Positions 13,960-27,169 are shown, numbered from the stretch's first letter. The stretch: 64,000 nt of DNA from Mactra quadrangularis (GCA_025267735.1 CM046303.1:58855403-58919402), one strand, 5' to 3'. Notes: a model not told the origin generated them from the sequence alone. Numbers and translations: made by a program.

Positions 13960-14290
13960 TTGATTTTATGGTAAAATATTGAACAATATATATACAGATT
14001 TTTCATCAGACTTTGCAGCTGTATGGTGTTGTCAGTATTGCTACAAACCTTGATTACCCCAATTAGTCCGCAAATCATTAATTAGTTTCGATCCAGACGA
14101 TACACAATATAAAGTATTAATCAGACGACATGTCTTTCATGATAATTGAATCTATATATCTTACAGCGTATTCAAGTCAAAACAAACTGACCGAGTTCAT
14201 GGAGATTAATGGCTTACATGACTTTTATTGCGAGCTGTCTGACCTTATACAATATTTTACGGTTTTAGCACCGAATGCAGATTGCATAAC
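13960..14290. repeat. Old duplicate paired with 4190-4560
   Basis: See the partner. Nothing coding in either. Confidence 0.7.
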
Positions 14291-16109
14291 TACAATTTAC
14301 TCTTAAGAACACTTATTTGCAACGAAATAGAATATTCAACAGGAAACGAATTGAGTCTCTTAACCACGCATTTCATGTTCAACACGTAAGCTTTAAAATA
14401 CATGATTGAAATTGATCCAGTGATTGTTTATGTTGCATTATATAAAACTAGTTCGATTAAAAATTGACATTTGTCCTTTTGTACTGCTATTTTTATCGTA
14501 TTCCTTGTAAAACAAGAGTAAGAGTGCTTATGGTACCACAGCAAACTGTCTTGAGAGTATTGTGCCTTATTTTGTGATTGTTAAAGCAATCTGATCATAG
14601 GTGCTTGCGTCGAGGGAAACGTTGCGATGGGAAACTCTTTTGAAGACATCATACTAATGAAACATTGAGTGAGACGTTTTGTTTATAATACATTTATATA
14701 TTCCCATATGTATAGTTGTAAATATCTTCACAAATATAACAATATCGTCCTTGAGTAGCTTATTTCATTTCCATACATATTGTTGACGAATGCTGGTATT
14801 CATTTCTTTTATTTCTATTCATTAGCCAGTCTAGGTCGAATCCACAACAGCAAACTTCAAAACAAACGGTAGTCGATATTGACATTCGCAGCAAATCATA
14901 TTGTATTACAAAATACAAACACGTTATAAAAGTTTAAAGATATTACGTATATCACAATATTTTGAAGTTTACAAGCAACCTGAATGTGATATTTATATAT
15001 TATTATAAATCTAATAAATCTAACCAATCGACAATCTACATTCGTACCACGTGACCGTCCAATATATTCCCGTATTGGATTCAAAAAATATATATTATTT
15101 TCGTATTGGAAAGTTGGGTACATGCGCACTAAACGATGCTAGTCTGGTTTCCGATTTTTATCTTTTACGATCAAATGATGATGATTATTTCAAAGAATAC
15201 GGAATATATATAATAAAAAGGTTATTATACATTTTACTATACAATACAGAATATATTTGGACTCGAACACAGCTTGGAAAGTCATATTGGAGGAGCCGAT
15301 AGGCGAGTCCAATATGACTTGCCAAGCTGTGTTCGAGTCCAAATATATTTCCGTACAATGTAATAACCTATAAATATTATATAACGATTTAGTGACTGAC
15401 TAGAAATTACAACAACAAGAATCTACATCATTAGATTCATTTCTTTGTGCCATTTTGATAACGACGAAATATTATTGATTTCATTGTTATAGGACCGTCT
15501 ATAAACAACTAACATGCTCGTCACATATGATATCTAAGGGTGATAAAATAACGAAAGCTATTTTGTTTTGTTCCACTTGTATGTGTTACATAAGTGCCAT
15601 GTATGTCATTAGAAACTGCTGTCACATTACAGCTTTTCATAATAAACTATTCATTATATAATTTTGTGTTCTGTTTAATTCAATTTTACAACAAAATATT
15701 TATTTCTTAGAATATATTATTTCATTATATATGTATCGATAACAAAAAATAAGATAATAACCTTGCAAAATAATTGTGTAAAATAATTGTGTTTCTTATT
15801 TCATAATCTTAGTGGCCTTTCTTACTGAAGTTATTGAGGGAAAATGCCATGAAGTATAGAATCCTTCTGTGATTGTTTTCATAAATATGTGCATAATATT
15901 AAGTATACAGGTTTGATACAAATATATTCGATCAGCCAACGTACTAACAGCTAAAAAGAATGAAGCCAACATACTAGATAGAAACTCTAACAGGATAAGT
16001 TTACCGCCCTAAACAAATAAGCAAATGTTAATACACGGCCTAAAACAACAGCAAGGAATCTTCATGGTTTTAACGTTGATGTGACAGAGTTTTTCCCACT
16101 CATCTTGCA
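14291..16109. other. AT-rich noncoding stretch around the 15219 fold-back
   Basis: Outside the fold-back I see only CGTATTGGA repeated at 15070 and 15103. The frames at 14896 (minus) and 15051 run through these repeats and are not genes. Confidence 0.55.
15219..15372. repeat. Fold-back element, arms about 70 bp
   Basis: AGGTTATTATACATT...TTTGGACTCGAACACAGCTT on the left is matched by AAGCTGTGTTCGAGTCCAAA...AATGTAATAACCT on the right, with a short loop around 15292-15307. The inner 40 bases match almost perfectly. Confidence 0.8.
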
Positions 16110-17405
16110 AATGTATATAAAGTCACTTTTATGTCAATAATAATTCAATGCATAACTACAAAATGTAAATCAGGTGACTGGACGAATGCATCGAACAAAT
16201 CCATTTGCAATATCATTTTATTTTCACGTTTAAGATGTCTATTATTTTCTATTACACTATGTTGTTTTATCATACTAATGTATTTTAATGAACTTAATGA
16301 ACTATACAATTTTCATCATTTATTATGCGATCTACAACATAAAAGGTAATGGATAGTGAGTAAAATAGTTTATTATAGATGATGTAGGTTTTACAAACAA
16401 GTGAATGTCCATACGTTGTGACAGACAATTGTTTCAGAATGAATGTGGCAAAACGACACATACTGTCTGATGTGAAATGACGCTGCCATTGTCATATAGC
16501 AACATTTCTCCAATACTCGTATCATATCCGGAAATAAGAAAAAAAGAAATAAGATTCTATGACTCTGTCTGAAAAAATACATAGTACATGTGTATTTAGT
16601 AGTTTTCTAGATTGACAGTTTAAGATATTTTAGATTTTAATTTCCGAAGAATCGTAGATTCATTTATTTTTGATGGAGTCTTTGATTTTCTTTTTTTCTG
16701 ATCTCAGAGAACAAAACACTTATTGAAATTAGAATGGTAGAGTAATTGATCATTTACAAGCATTTAATGGATTCAAGTGTTTATTTGTGATAGTTACTTG
16801 CAAGCCATTGGTCATGTCTTGTCGTCTGATAAATGCACTGACTAATGCTATGGTCTTTAATAAATTACTCATTTGGTCTTTAATTAAGAGAACGTTTTCT
16901 GTGTTGGTATACTTATTTATTGTATTTTTTTAAGTTTACAAAGTAAACCCGTTCAGAGCTTTAGTTATTTCTGTATAGTTTTCATTCAATAAAAAAGAAG
17001 GAATATCATTGGTTATAGATAGATCTCACTGTCAACAGTATTAGTTACATTGTAACAAAGTCCTCGATTATCATATACCACAAATACATGTTAGTGGCAA
17101 AAATACCTCATAGACACATACCGCATCAGGCTATTCATATCTATTGGTAGTGACATGCACTTCATAAGAAATAATTATACTACAAGTTGCGTCTGTAATA
17201 ATGTTATCTAACCATAAATCAAAGAAACTTAATACGTCACAAAATAAACGTCGCAATGAATTACCAAATAATCTAGTATTATCGTTTTATTATCTCCATA
17301 AATTTGAGTAGCATTACATAAAATTGTATCGTTTAGAAAGACAAATCTTGTACATTATCGAACTTATTATATGTACATCTCGTACTAAGTTTTACTTTTA
17401 TGAAC

Positions 17406-17489
17406 TTGGTGTTGTTACTTCTTGCTGTCAATGTTCTGCGGGAACATTCTTTCCCGCAGAACATTGACAGCAAGAAGTAACAACACCAA
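17406..17489. repeat. Perfect 39-bp hairpin
   Basis: Arms 17406-17444 and 17451-17489 are exact inverted copies (TTGGTGTTGTTACTTCTTGC... and ...GCAAGAAGTAACAACACCAA) with a six-base loop CATTCT. No coding content. Confidence 0.95.
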
Positions 17490-17552
17490 TGATATTGCTA
17501 GATTATTAAAACAATTACACCAAGAATTTTACGAGATGTTTTATGAACATTA

Positions 17553-17780
17553 GGCCACAACAAATTGATCATAAAATTATGTTCTATGGATTTTTCTGAA
17601 AAAAATGGGGCGAGCGAGCGAAGAAATTTTTTTTTAAAATTCTTTATTCACTTGCTTTATATAGCGGTTGGACCAAATTTTTATGAGCGAGCGAGGAAAT
17701 AAAAAAATTTTTTTTGGTAAAAACCGTCAACATTAAAGTGCAAGCGAATCCATAGAACATATGATCGATTTGTTGTGGCC
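17553..17780. mobile_element. PIF/Harbinger-like MITE, copy 1
   Basis: 228 bp with inverted ends GGCCACAACAAATTGATCAT and (reversed) GGCCACAACAAATCGATCAT, flanked by TTA on both sides. The three-base TWA duplication and GGC ends suit PIF/Harbinger. The inner part has inverted GAGCGAGCGA motifs beside A/T runs. Confidence 0.82.
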
Positions 17781-18959
17781 TTATTTATTATAAATTTAGG
17801 ACTAACTATAAAACTATCCAAAGCTAAACTCCCAAACGAACGAGTGTAATTCATTTCAATTTTTTGATTTTAATCAGTTATATTATCTTAAAATGAAAAA
17901 AAGGATATTTTGTTTCACGGTCTTACATTACCCGTAACTGAAGCTGCACACGACTCAAAATCTTGATTTTCTGCAAAATAACATCTATTCCTTTTTACTT
18001 CCGTTTGAAAGATAGAAACCATTTCGTGTTTAAATTAAATAAGTTCATTTTATTGTTGTTAGTCATGAAAGAACTTTTGGCATACATTCAATTTCTTTGT
18101 TTCTGTTAAATAAAACTTGCATTATCTTATTGGAAAAGTACATACCTCACAAATAAAAAGAAATGCTCATTGTGGAAGATTAATTTTCAGAGTTCACAAC
18201 CATAGTACGCGATATTTCTTTCTTATTATTTGTCTTTTTCTCACATATGACTGAAGGGGCGATATAAAAATGTTTTTGTCATTTATGAATTTCTTATAAT
18301 TATGTCATTCCCTTTCCGAATAAACACGACGATACTGATTGAACATTAATACATGTATATTATGAGGGAAATTCTGGCTTTAAACTAGTTTGACAGTTAT
18401 CGTGCATTTAGTATACGTATGAAAGGCACATTGTTGGTAAGGTACAACTTGCACTAAATATGTGTCAATGATCAGAAAACATTTATATTAACATAATTAT
18501 AGATTACAGAAATGACAAGCCTACATTCGCTTCTATGGTTTCTATGGCTTTTAGTTTTTCATATTTATAATTTTATTTGTTTTATTAGTGCTAGACATTG
18601 GCAAAGAAATACAACTTATAAATTCCAATGATGTATATGTGGTTTTTTCCTTGATATTTAATCTGAACTTGTGAATTAGACAACGATAGACCACGTTATA
18701 CAACATTTTGATATAATGGAATGTATTTGGTCACAAAAACCTTCAAAAATTACCAGATTTATTGCAAGTATTTGCTCGAAATTGAAGTCGTATTAGTAAT
18801 CTTATTGGTAACGCAGTTACAACTGCAGCTCTAACTAGCTGGTACACCAAAATCAAATTTAATACAACGCACTTAGAAGTACATTTAGACAACACTGAGC
18901 AATCATAATATATGTATAAATCTGCAAGGTTTCAACATTTATGTAACAGACAGCATATT

Positions 18960-21458
18960 TTACTTGCAAATACATATAAAGTAACTCGTATGTCAAAGTT
19001 AAGTTAATGTCTAAGTATATCACGTGACTTGATACAAATGCATTAAATAAATCCATTTAAGTATCTTTCTAATTTCAAGGTAAAAGTGCTCATTGGATTA
19101 GTCATTATATTTGACAAGTGCAAAACATGGTTTTTCGAGATTATAAGTTTAGTTTATGATTTAGATTGAACTGTCAAGTATGCAACAATTTGTATTGATA
19201 ATCATGTTATCAAAATTTTCAAGTTTTAAAGTTTATCCATTTTGTGTTTTAGTTATTTCTGTAGATATTTGAATTAAGTACATGGATGCAATTTCACCAT
19301 CTATAGTGTTAGTTACATCGTAACAATGTCCTTAGTTGTTATATATCTTAATGACATTTAATAGGCAAAATAAACTCATAGACAAATGTCATTTCAGGTT
19401 TTTTATAGCAATTGTAACAGACATGCACTTCTTTAGAAAGAATCATCTTGCAAGTTCCGTCTGTAATAACACTATCAAACCACAAATCAAAGAGACATTT
19501 TATGTCACAAGTTAAACATCGCAATAAATTACCAAAATATCCATTATTATTGCTTTATTATCTCTATAACTTTGAGTAGCGTTACATAAAATTGTATCAT
19601 TTTCATAAGGTCAAATTTCATCTTGTACATTATTGATTTTTTTTGTAACTTGGTTTGACTTTTATGGACTTAAATTTTTTGCTAATTTAGTCATTACCGG
19701 GTTTCTATTTTCTTACAGATTCTACATACAATCTACATATTATCTGTCAAAAGTTGTATCATAATTTATTTTGATAATGATATACCAATATAGGTTTTGT
19801 TTTCTATATGAAATTACACTTGCAATTTCGCAAGTGTAAATCTCCCTCCTACGAGATTCATTTTTTGTTTGTTTTGCTGTCTTTGTTTGGTTTTATATTT
19901 CCCATTTGCAGTAAATTACAAAGACGAGAATATCAATTATGTATCCCAAAATCATTCTCCACAGTGGCACTGCAACTTGATTAGTGTTTTTTTTTTGTCA
20001 ATGTAATTTAACATACATGACCTTATTGGGTTTTCGTAAAGAAATGCTGGAAAGTAAAATAATCAGGTTATAAGATGTCGTTGTAAATAAGATTTTATTT
20101 ATATTCTTTACGCAATTCATCATCTGATCTGACAGTAACCTGGAATCACTTCCAGCGAGACACGCATATATGTTCCATCGTAACATCTAAAAGAATTAGA
20201 AAGAAACATACGTCTATCCTTTCCTTAATGTGGAACCTATATAGATAATGTATTCACATTTTCCAAATTGTTGGATTCTTCTTAGAAAAAAACCCTCAAA
20301 CTTAGTTAAGTTATGGTCTACAAAAATTTTTTTGCCTATACTCTTCAGTGCATTTGTAGACTTACTGGTAGACATTTTAATTGATGCGCTATGTCCGATC
20401 TCACGATCCGAAGTTAATACAGTATATTAAGTTCACGCGTATTTGAACTAAGTATTTCAGACGGTATGTTGGGAAGTTCATAGACAAACATGTGTGTGTT
20501 TTTTCGGGGAAATTATTTATTAAGTGCTTGAATTAACAGAAATACATAATTTCTATTGATGTTACTAGAGACATAAATGTCATAAGTGACATAAATTCGA
20601 GTGATTGTCTTCACAAAAAAGTTATCATTGGATTCCGTCATGAATTTCATGAGATATTTTATTAACATAATTCTACATTTAAATATTACAATGCAACTAA
20701 ATGCTGAACTTTCACATTATTTAAAATCAAACTACCAAATTTACGACCACATTTATCATATTCTGGATACAGATAAGTTTGTGCAAATAGGACAACGATC
20801 AGGATAATGGTTTGATGTTGAATGTAGACATCACAGTATGAGTATAAAATTATTGTGTATAGTTTTTGACAACTTGAAACAATTTATTTCACTTTACATT
20901 TCTAATTCTGCTCACGACTCAAAATCGTTATTTTCTGCAAAATAACATCCCTTTCTTTACATTTTACTTCCGTTTTAAAAGATAACTATTTCGTGTTCAA
21001 ATTAAACTAGTCCATTTTATTGTTGTTAGTCAAGAAAGAGCTTTTTGGAATGAATTCAATATTTTTTTTGTATCAGATTAATTAAGAATGTATGTTCTTA
21101 TTGGGTTTTCGTTATAGAACATAACTCACAAATAAAAATCAATTATCATTGTTTCCAACCACAGTTCTTAAAAAACGAACGAAGTTTTTTTTCTTGTTTT
21201 TATTCTTTTTCACATAACAGATCAGGCGATATAAGGCTGTTTAAGACATTTATAAATTTTTATATTGCAAACTCTCTAATCCGAAACGACAAAACAGTCA
21301 CAACGTTGATATTTATTGTAACGAAATCCGAACTTTGAACCCGTTTGATTTTTTATTAACCTGCATTTATGATAATTAAGGAAGACCGACACATTTATGT
21401 GTGAAATACAATTTGCAGTAACTATAATTAATTATATCAGGAAAATATATATTAATCC
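18960..21458. repeat. Segmental duplicate, unit 2 (proximal part)
   Basis: Diverged copy of unit 1. Short frames at 19998-20186 (minus) and 20248-20430 have no counterpart in unit 1 and no recognisable domain. The distal part of unit 2 is the 21459-22530 copy. Confidence 0.7.
19812..19840. repeat. Small perfect hairpin
   Basis: TTACACTTGC and GCAAGTGTAA separated by AATTTC; a short cruciform-type sequence with no visible role. Confidence 0.6.
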
Positions 21459-22530
21459 TACATTCGCTTCTATGTTTATCTTATTGCTCATTTTGTTTTC
21501 AAGGACTAGATATTGCAAAGGAATACAACTAAAATTACTATGATGTAAATGTTGTTTCATTCCTTGATATTTTATATGAACTTGCGTATTAAATAACAAG
21601 AGACAAAGTTATAAAATATTTTGATATTGCAGAGTTTCCCTGGTTCCATTAACCTTCAGGAATTAAGTGCGACAAAATATGGTAAAAAAATAAATTAAAT
21701 TTTACATTATTGCGCTTTGACATTAGATTTACTGCAAGAAAGTCATGTTGGTATTGCAGTTTCAACTTCAGCTCTGAACTCATTAGCCCATACACAAAAT
21801 CCATAAATAATAGTGTTTTAAACTTGTTACGTTACAATTTTTGTGTGAAAACAAAATAATTGAATCTGCACTTCCTTGCGATGTAAAGAAAGAGAATCAA
21901 TTTTCTTGCAACGGATAATAGAATCGATAACACATTAAGAGCCCAATTTCCGTGATTATAAATAAGTGTATTTTTGAAGTTATCACATTTTCTTGACTAT
22001 AACCCAAAATTATAATCTAAAACACAACTTTCATTCCTCTGATGACAATGGAGATTACTATACATGTATATGAAAAGTTGAAACATGATACTATTGTCAT
22101 TCAAAATTTAGATGTATCGGATGTCACTCTCATATTATTTAAAGCTGTTGCTAGAAAATGATAATACTTTAAGTCATACTGCTTTTGATATATATGAACT
22201 TAAGATTGAATTATAAACGTAATTTTTTGTAACCAATAACTTTCTTACAATTGATTAAAAGTGTCAGAACAGATAATGTTTCACCTCTACCCTTCAAATT
22301 CCTATCAGAACGAGAACAATCTAAATCAGACTAATTTAACACTACTACGGAAATTAAAGTCTAAAAGTATCTCAAGCTGTCAGTCTTGAAGACTACCCAA
22401 TACTATGTATTGCAGACAAAGTCACATCTTACTCTGATACAGGATATAATATTGAAAAAATAATCCGTCTGATATGAAAATGACAATGTGATATAATATA
22501 CTATTTGATGCATAGATTTTATTTAGCCCT
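21459..22530. repeat. Duplicate copy A (empty for the pogo-like MITE)
   Basis: From CATTCGCTTCTATG to GATGCATAGATTTTATTT; over 90 percent alike by eye to copy B. It ends in TTTAATAAAGTATCGGTTCTGTTCTGTTCTG (22528-22566), which resembles a retroelement 3' tail, at the junction with copy B. TA at 21963-21964 is the unoccupied target site. Confidence 0.9.
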
Positions 22531-22572
22531 TTAATAAAGTATCGGTTCTGTTCTGTTCTGTTCTAATTATCA

Positions 22573-24600
22573 TTCATTCGCTTTTATGTTTTATCTTATT
22601 GCTCGTTTTGTTTTCAAGGACTAGATATTGCAAAGGAATACAACTTAAATTACTATGATGTAAATGTTGTTTCATTCCTTGATATTTTATATGAACTTGC
22701 GTATTAAATAACAAGAGACAAAGATATAAAACATTTTGATATTGCAGAATTTTCCTGGTTCCCTTAACCTTCAGAAGTTAGGTGCGACAAAATATGGTAA
22801 AGAAAAACATTACATTTTACATTATTGCGTTTTGACATTAGATTTACTGCAAGAAAGTCATGTTGGTATTGCAGTTTCAACTTCAGCTCTGAACTCATTA
22901 GCCCATACACAAAATCCATAAATAATAGTGTTTTAAACTTGTTACGTTACAATTTTTGTATTAAAACACAATAATTGAATCTGCACTTCCTTGCAATGTA
23001 AAGAAAGAGAATCAATTTTCTTGAAACGGATAATAGAATCGATAACACATTAAGAGCCTAATTTCCGTGATTATAAATACAGTCAAACCTGTCTATAGCG
23101 GTCAGCTAAGGGACTGACTGAAAGTGACCACTATAGACAGGTGACCACTATATACAGGGTCTCTCGAAACAAACAAATATATTCAGGAAATGTTTTTATA
23201 TATGTTGTTTCATCACAATAATTTTACTTTAGTCGTATATATACATTATATTTCATTTTAAATATAAGATAATGTTAAGACATAATATTCTTTTGACAAT
23301 GAATTGTATTGGAAATGAAATTATAACTCATGCTAGTTTAGTATTTAGGTAAAATATTAAGCTGTATTATCAAGCCGCATATCCACAGATGTTCTGATTG
23401 CGATGGAAATATTCAATAACTTGTCATTTCCCCTTGAAAATCATATTCATATACAGGTATTGCTAGTCATGTCGACGAAAAATCATTACTTATTGCACAA
23501 CAAATAATTTCGAAACGAAAATATCTCCGATGTTGAGATAAATAATTTTAATGCAATCGTGCATAAACATTAAAATTTTCTTATTAGATACATAACTTTC
23601 ACTCAATCTTGTTTGTTAGAACACACAAAACTCTCTTTAATTAACAGATTAAATAACAGTAATTGCCATTATCTATTGTAGTATAATATAATAATATGTT
23701 TTTCACGCCTTTAGCGGGATTAAATGTTTACATTCTGTCAACTGTTGACGGTGATCGTTATTTTTACACATCCGTGAAAATTACTTGTTCCGGTCAATTG
23801 ACCGTTATACTGACCGCTATTCCGGTCAATTGACCGTTATACTGGCCGCTATACGACGCAAATCGGTCCGAAACTAGTGACCGCTGACCGCGTTGAAGAG
23901 GGTCACGCTATATAAAGGGTCAAAATAGAACAAAACTGTTCGGGAGGACCCTGAAGTGACCGTTATGAACAGGGTCACGCTATATAAAGGTGACCGTTAA
24001 TACAGGTTCCACTGTAAGTGTATTTTTGAAGTTATCACATTTTCTTGACTATAATCTAAAATTATAATCTAAAACACAACTTTCATTTCTCTGAGGACAA
24101 TGGAGATTACTATACATGTATACGAAAAGTTGAAACCTGATACTATTGTCATTCAGAATTTAGATGTATTGGATGTCACTCTCATATTATTTAAAGCCAC
24201 ATGTAAGGAAATTAAATGCTGTTGCTAGAAAATTATAATACTTTAAGTCATACTGCTTTTGATATATATGAACTAAAGATAGAATTATAAACGTAATTTT
24301 TGTAACCAATAACTGTCTTACTATTGATTAAAGTGTCAGAACAGATAATTTTTCACCTTTACCCTTCAAATTTCTATCAGAACGAGAACAATCTAAATCA
24401 GACTAATTTAACGCTACTACGGAAATTAAAGTCTAAAAGTATCTCAAGCTGTCAATCTTGAAGACTACCCAATACTATGTATTGCAGACAAAGTCACATC
24501 TTACTCTTATACAGGATATAATATTGAAAAAATAATCCGTCTGATATGAAAATGACAATGTGATATAATATACTATTTGATGCATAGATTTTATTTGGCA
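22573..24600. repeat. Duplicate copy B (contains the pogo-like MITE)
   Basis: Copy of 21459-22530 with the 935-bp insertion at 23080-24014. Both copies hold an exon-like piece (TTGCAG, then 49 bases coding F-P-G-S-x-N-L-Q, then GGTAAA) at 21632 and 22746. Whether it is spliced is unknown. Confidence 0.9.
23080..24014. mobile_element. Pogo/Tigger-like non-autonomous element, 935 bp
   Basis: Ends CAGTCAAACCTGTCTATAGC (left) and, reversed, CAGTGGAACCTGTATTAACG (right), with TA duplicated at 23078-23079 and 24015-24016. The paralogous segment at 21963-21964 has a single TA with the same flanks and no insert. Subterminal parts are rich in TGACCG/CTATAGACAG motifs and contain a roughly 30-bp tandem repeat CCGGTCAATTGACCGTTATA (about 23792-23850). 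No transposase frame. Confidence 0.88.
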
Positions 24601-24659
24601 TATGGGATGTTTTAATTAGGAACATAAAATGTGTCTGAAAGTACCGATGGTCCTGTATA

Positions 24660-24830
24660 AAAAGCTGCAGTGGTATACATGTAACGGCATGCATATCATT
24701 TAGACCATTTTCCTACTATTATCTGACAGTGACCTGCTTCTTCTTTATTTAATATGAATTAATTAGCTAAGACTATCATTATGTTACTAAACAATTTAAA
24801 CATGTCTATATAAGTGCCCGATTTTATGAG
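24660..24830 (+). pseudogene. Second, heavily decayed relative of the secreted peptide
   Basis: The stretch D-H-F-P-T-I-I (around 24704) and the following CAGTGACCTGCTT match the 29989 and 26627 copies, but there are several stops and no readable signal peptide. It lies in the same relative position, upstream of the 24890-25150 repeat just as 26627 lies upstream of 27170-27490. Confidence 0.3.
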
Positions 24831-24889
24831 GATGTATTGTACTCCGAGTTGTTTTACGATCGTGTTAATATTTTCATTTTATTTTTACC

Positions 24890-25150
24890 ATTAGAAATAT
24901 CAGAAAAGAATGTTACTATATCCCCTTAACCTTGTAAATTCTTTCAGACTAATTTAACACTACTTTGGACAATAAAGTGTCTAAAACTGTCAATTTTAAA
25001 GTCTGCTAAATACTATTAGACAGAGTCACATCTCATCCTTGTACCGGATATAATAACATAAGAATAATTTGATATGATATCAAAATGTCATCGTGATGAC
25101 ATATAAGACTAGGTATTTGTTATATTTGGCACATTATGACTTGTATATAT
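24890..25150. repeat. Diverged repeat related to 22260-22520 and 27170-27490
   Basis: CAGACTAATTTAACACTACT, CAGACAGAGTCACATCTCAT and CCGGATATAAT occur in the same order in all copies (also in copy B). Part of the local duplication series. Confidence 0.75.
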
Positions 25151-25574
25151 AACTTTATTTCCTCCAGATTTGAAGATACAAACAAACATTACATAGTTAT
25201 GGAAATAAACAATAAAAAATAAAGATGAAAAGATGAACATATGTACATTCATGTAAATAGCATGAATAATTGCACAAAAAATGAATCTTAGCTCAGTTTT
25301 TGTAATGTCTTTAAAAGTTCTTGTATGTTATCTTATGTAAATCAGATAATAAACAGGTTATCCATATCAATAGCTTGCTATTCAGATACATAAAGTTTGT
25401 CTAATTAGTTTGTATAAAAGCTTTCAGTGAGCTGTATTTGCAAAGGAAACGTATTTCAAAACTATATAGGTATACTACGACAATTTAACATAACAATATA
25501 GGAAGATTTACGACTAAAATAATTCGTAAGACTGTTTATTGTTTCGATTTGTACATTTCGACACTCTTAATTCT

Positions 25575-25644
25575 ATGCATGATGTATGCCTTTCAAAGCA
25601 TTCACTCACATTTGTCATCCTTTGTGTCATCATAGTATATTCAG
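25575..25644 (+). CDS. Possible first exon encoding a signal peptide
   Basis: ATG followed by 22 codons with a hydrophobic core (L-T-F-V-I-L-C-V-I-I-V-Y-S) and then CAG|GTATGT, a consensus splice donor, in phase 1. This is the arrangement of first exons of secreted proteins. No second exon was identified, and no relative of it was found in the neighbouring duplicates. Weak on its own. Confidence 0.2.
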
Positions 25645-25789
25645 GTATGTATTTGTAATATAAACTGCTAGCCTAGCTATTCCATACTAATTCAATGCCA
25701 GCTGGATGATTCTATATAGCATACACAATTACGTTTACCTTGCTGTCTTTGAGCGATTAAATTTCACATAAAATACCATTCCCAAACTT

Positions 25790-25940
25790 TAATCATATTC
25801 TGAATGATAGTCTGTGCATGTTTAACGTAATTATTGCATTTTATTGGTATTACAGTTGGCATGATGCTAATAAAACAACGTGTTGTTTGTGCTTGTATTT
25901 AACTATTGTTATTACATAATGATTATGTTTTCTAATTAAT
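25790..25940. repeat. Noncoding duplicate paired with 28200-28340
   Basis: GATAGTCTGTGCATGTTTAA...GTTGTTTGTG...TTATTACATAATGATTATG matches 28215-28345. Each lies upstream of a peptide copy (26627 and 29989), so peptide and flank were duplicated together. Confidence 0.75.
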
Positions 25941-26600
25941 AACGGCTTCAGCTATTTGTTTTGGGATATTTAAATGCAACTTTCATGAAGAAATGGCACC
26001 TCATTGTCTATTTCTCATAGTAAACAGTAAAACATATTTCTGCTTGACTAAACGTCAGAGATATCATTAGTTTAGGAACAGGTTAAATGTGAATGTATAT
26101 TTATTTATTTATTTAAGTCTCATCTATGTATAGCATGTATATAAAACTTATATATTATACAATATAAAAAATACATGTACATAGCCACTCTTAATAGAGT
26201 TATAAAAGACTATAAGCATTTTAAATAACTAAAACTATCACACATTTATACAATATACAATGTAGTTATTTTCAACAAACATATTATAAAACAGATTAAA
26301 AACAAAAAGTAGCTAATCAATGCTATTCGCAAGTAAAATATATATTTAAGAAAAGACTTAAAACTTGATAATAATTAATTTGGTGCACTAACGCGCATGA
26401 TAAAAAATTGGTTTAGAAACATGGTATGGTATTGGTATGTTAAACATACAGATGTGTTATAGTGTTTAACTATGACAGTTTTTCATATATCATGTCATAA
26501 TATATTGATTCCAATAACTTTTTTCATGTCAAAATCAAATAAAAATCATATTTTATGACAATAATCAACAATATAAGAAATCTGAACAATTTAAAATTTT
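25941..26600. other. AT-rich spacer with TATTTATTTATTT tract
   Basis: A (TTTA)n tract at about 26098-26118 leads into sequence resembling a reversed retroelement 3' end (GTCTCATCTATGTATAGCAT). No gene. Confidence 0.4.
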
Positions 26601-26626
26601 GAACTTTATCGATTAAAAAAGTTAAG

Positions 26627-26821
26627 ATGTATGGTTTATTGTTTAGTATCTATTTGATATTAGGTTTCGAAGCTACTGTAACACGTAATTCTTCAGACAA
26701 ATTTCCTACTACTGTCAGTCAGTGACCTGCTTATTCCATAGTTGACGTAATAAGCAGAAAAAGACTATCACCATGTCACAGAACAATTTTTACATGTCTG
26801 GAAAAATGTCCAATAGCGTAA
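26627..26821 (+). pseudogene. Decayed paralogue of the secreted peptide
   Basis: ATG at 26627 starts a signal-peptide-like stretch (M-Y-G-L-L-F-S-I-Y-L-I-L-G-F-E-A) that matches the 29989 peptide in frame. A TGA at 26723 interrupts it after 32 codons; the frame then stays open for 31 more codons to TAA at 26819, and this part still resembles the intact copy (A-Y-S-I-x-D-V, then a C-H...C cluster). The upstream 60 bp also align. A broken copy is the simplest reading. Confidence 0.45.
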
Positions 26822-27169
26822 AGGCAAAAATGGAAAACGTTTTTTGATATTAACCTATTATAGTATAATTGTTTGAAAGGAAACGCGTTACGCTGTCATT
26901 TGAAATATTCCTTGCTAACCTAATTTCATTATTCAACCAACATATTAGGAAATATTAAACTAATGCGTTGAGTGCATCCCAGTGGTATATGTGAGGGATA
27001 ATGTCAAAAGTTAGGAATTACAATGTAATTTTAAACGGAAAATTTGAATGTTAAGACTAATTGCAAATCAGTTAGAATATCAAAACCACTTAGCGTTATT
27101 CAATGTGTAAACCAGGAACGATTAACAGAGTATTTAGCTTTATATTACAAAATGTTTTATAGATAACTG

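Larger units (their letters stand above)
16110..18870. repeat. Segmental duplicate, unit 1
   Basis: Noncoding. Matches unit 2 collinearly: 16960-17360 with 19250-19620 (CATGCACTTC...CATAAAATTGTATC) and 17949-18600 with 20912-21560 (CACGACTCAAAATC...). Carries a private perfect hairpin and a private PIF/Harbinger MITE, so these arrived after duplication. Confidence 0.75.
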
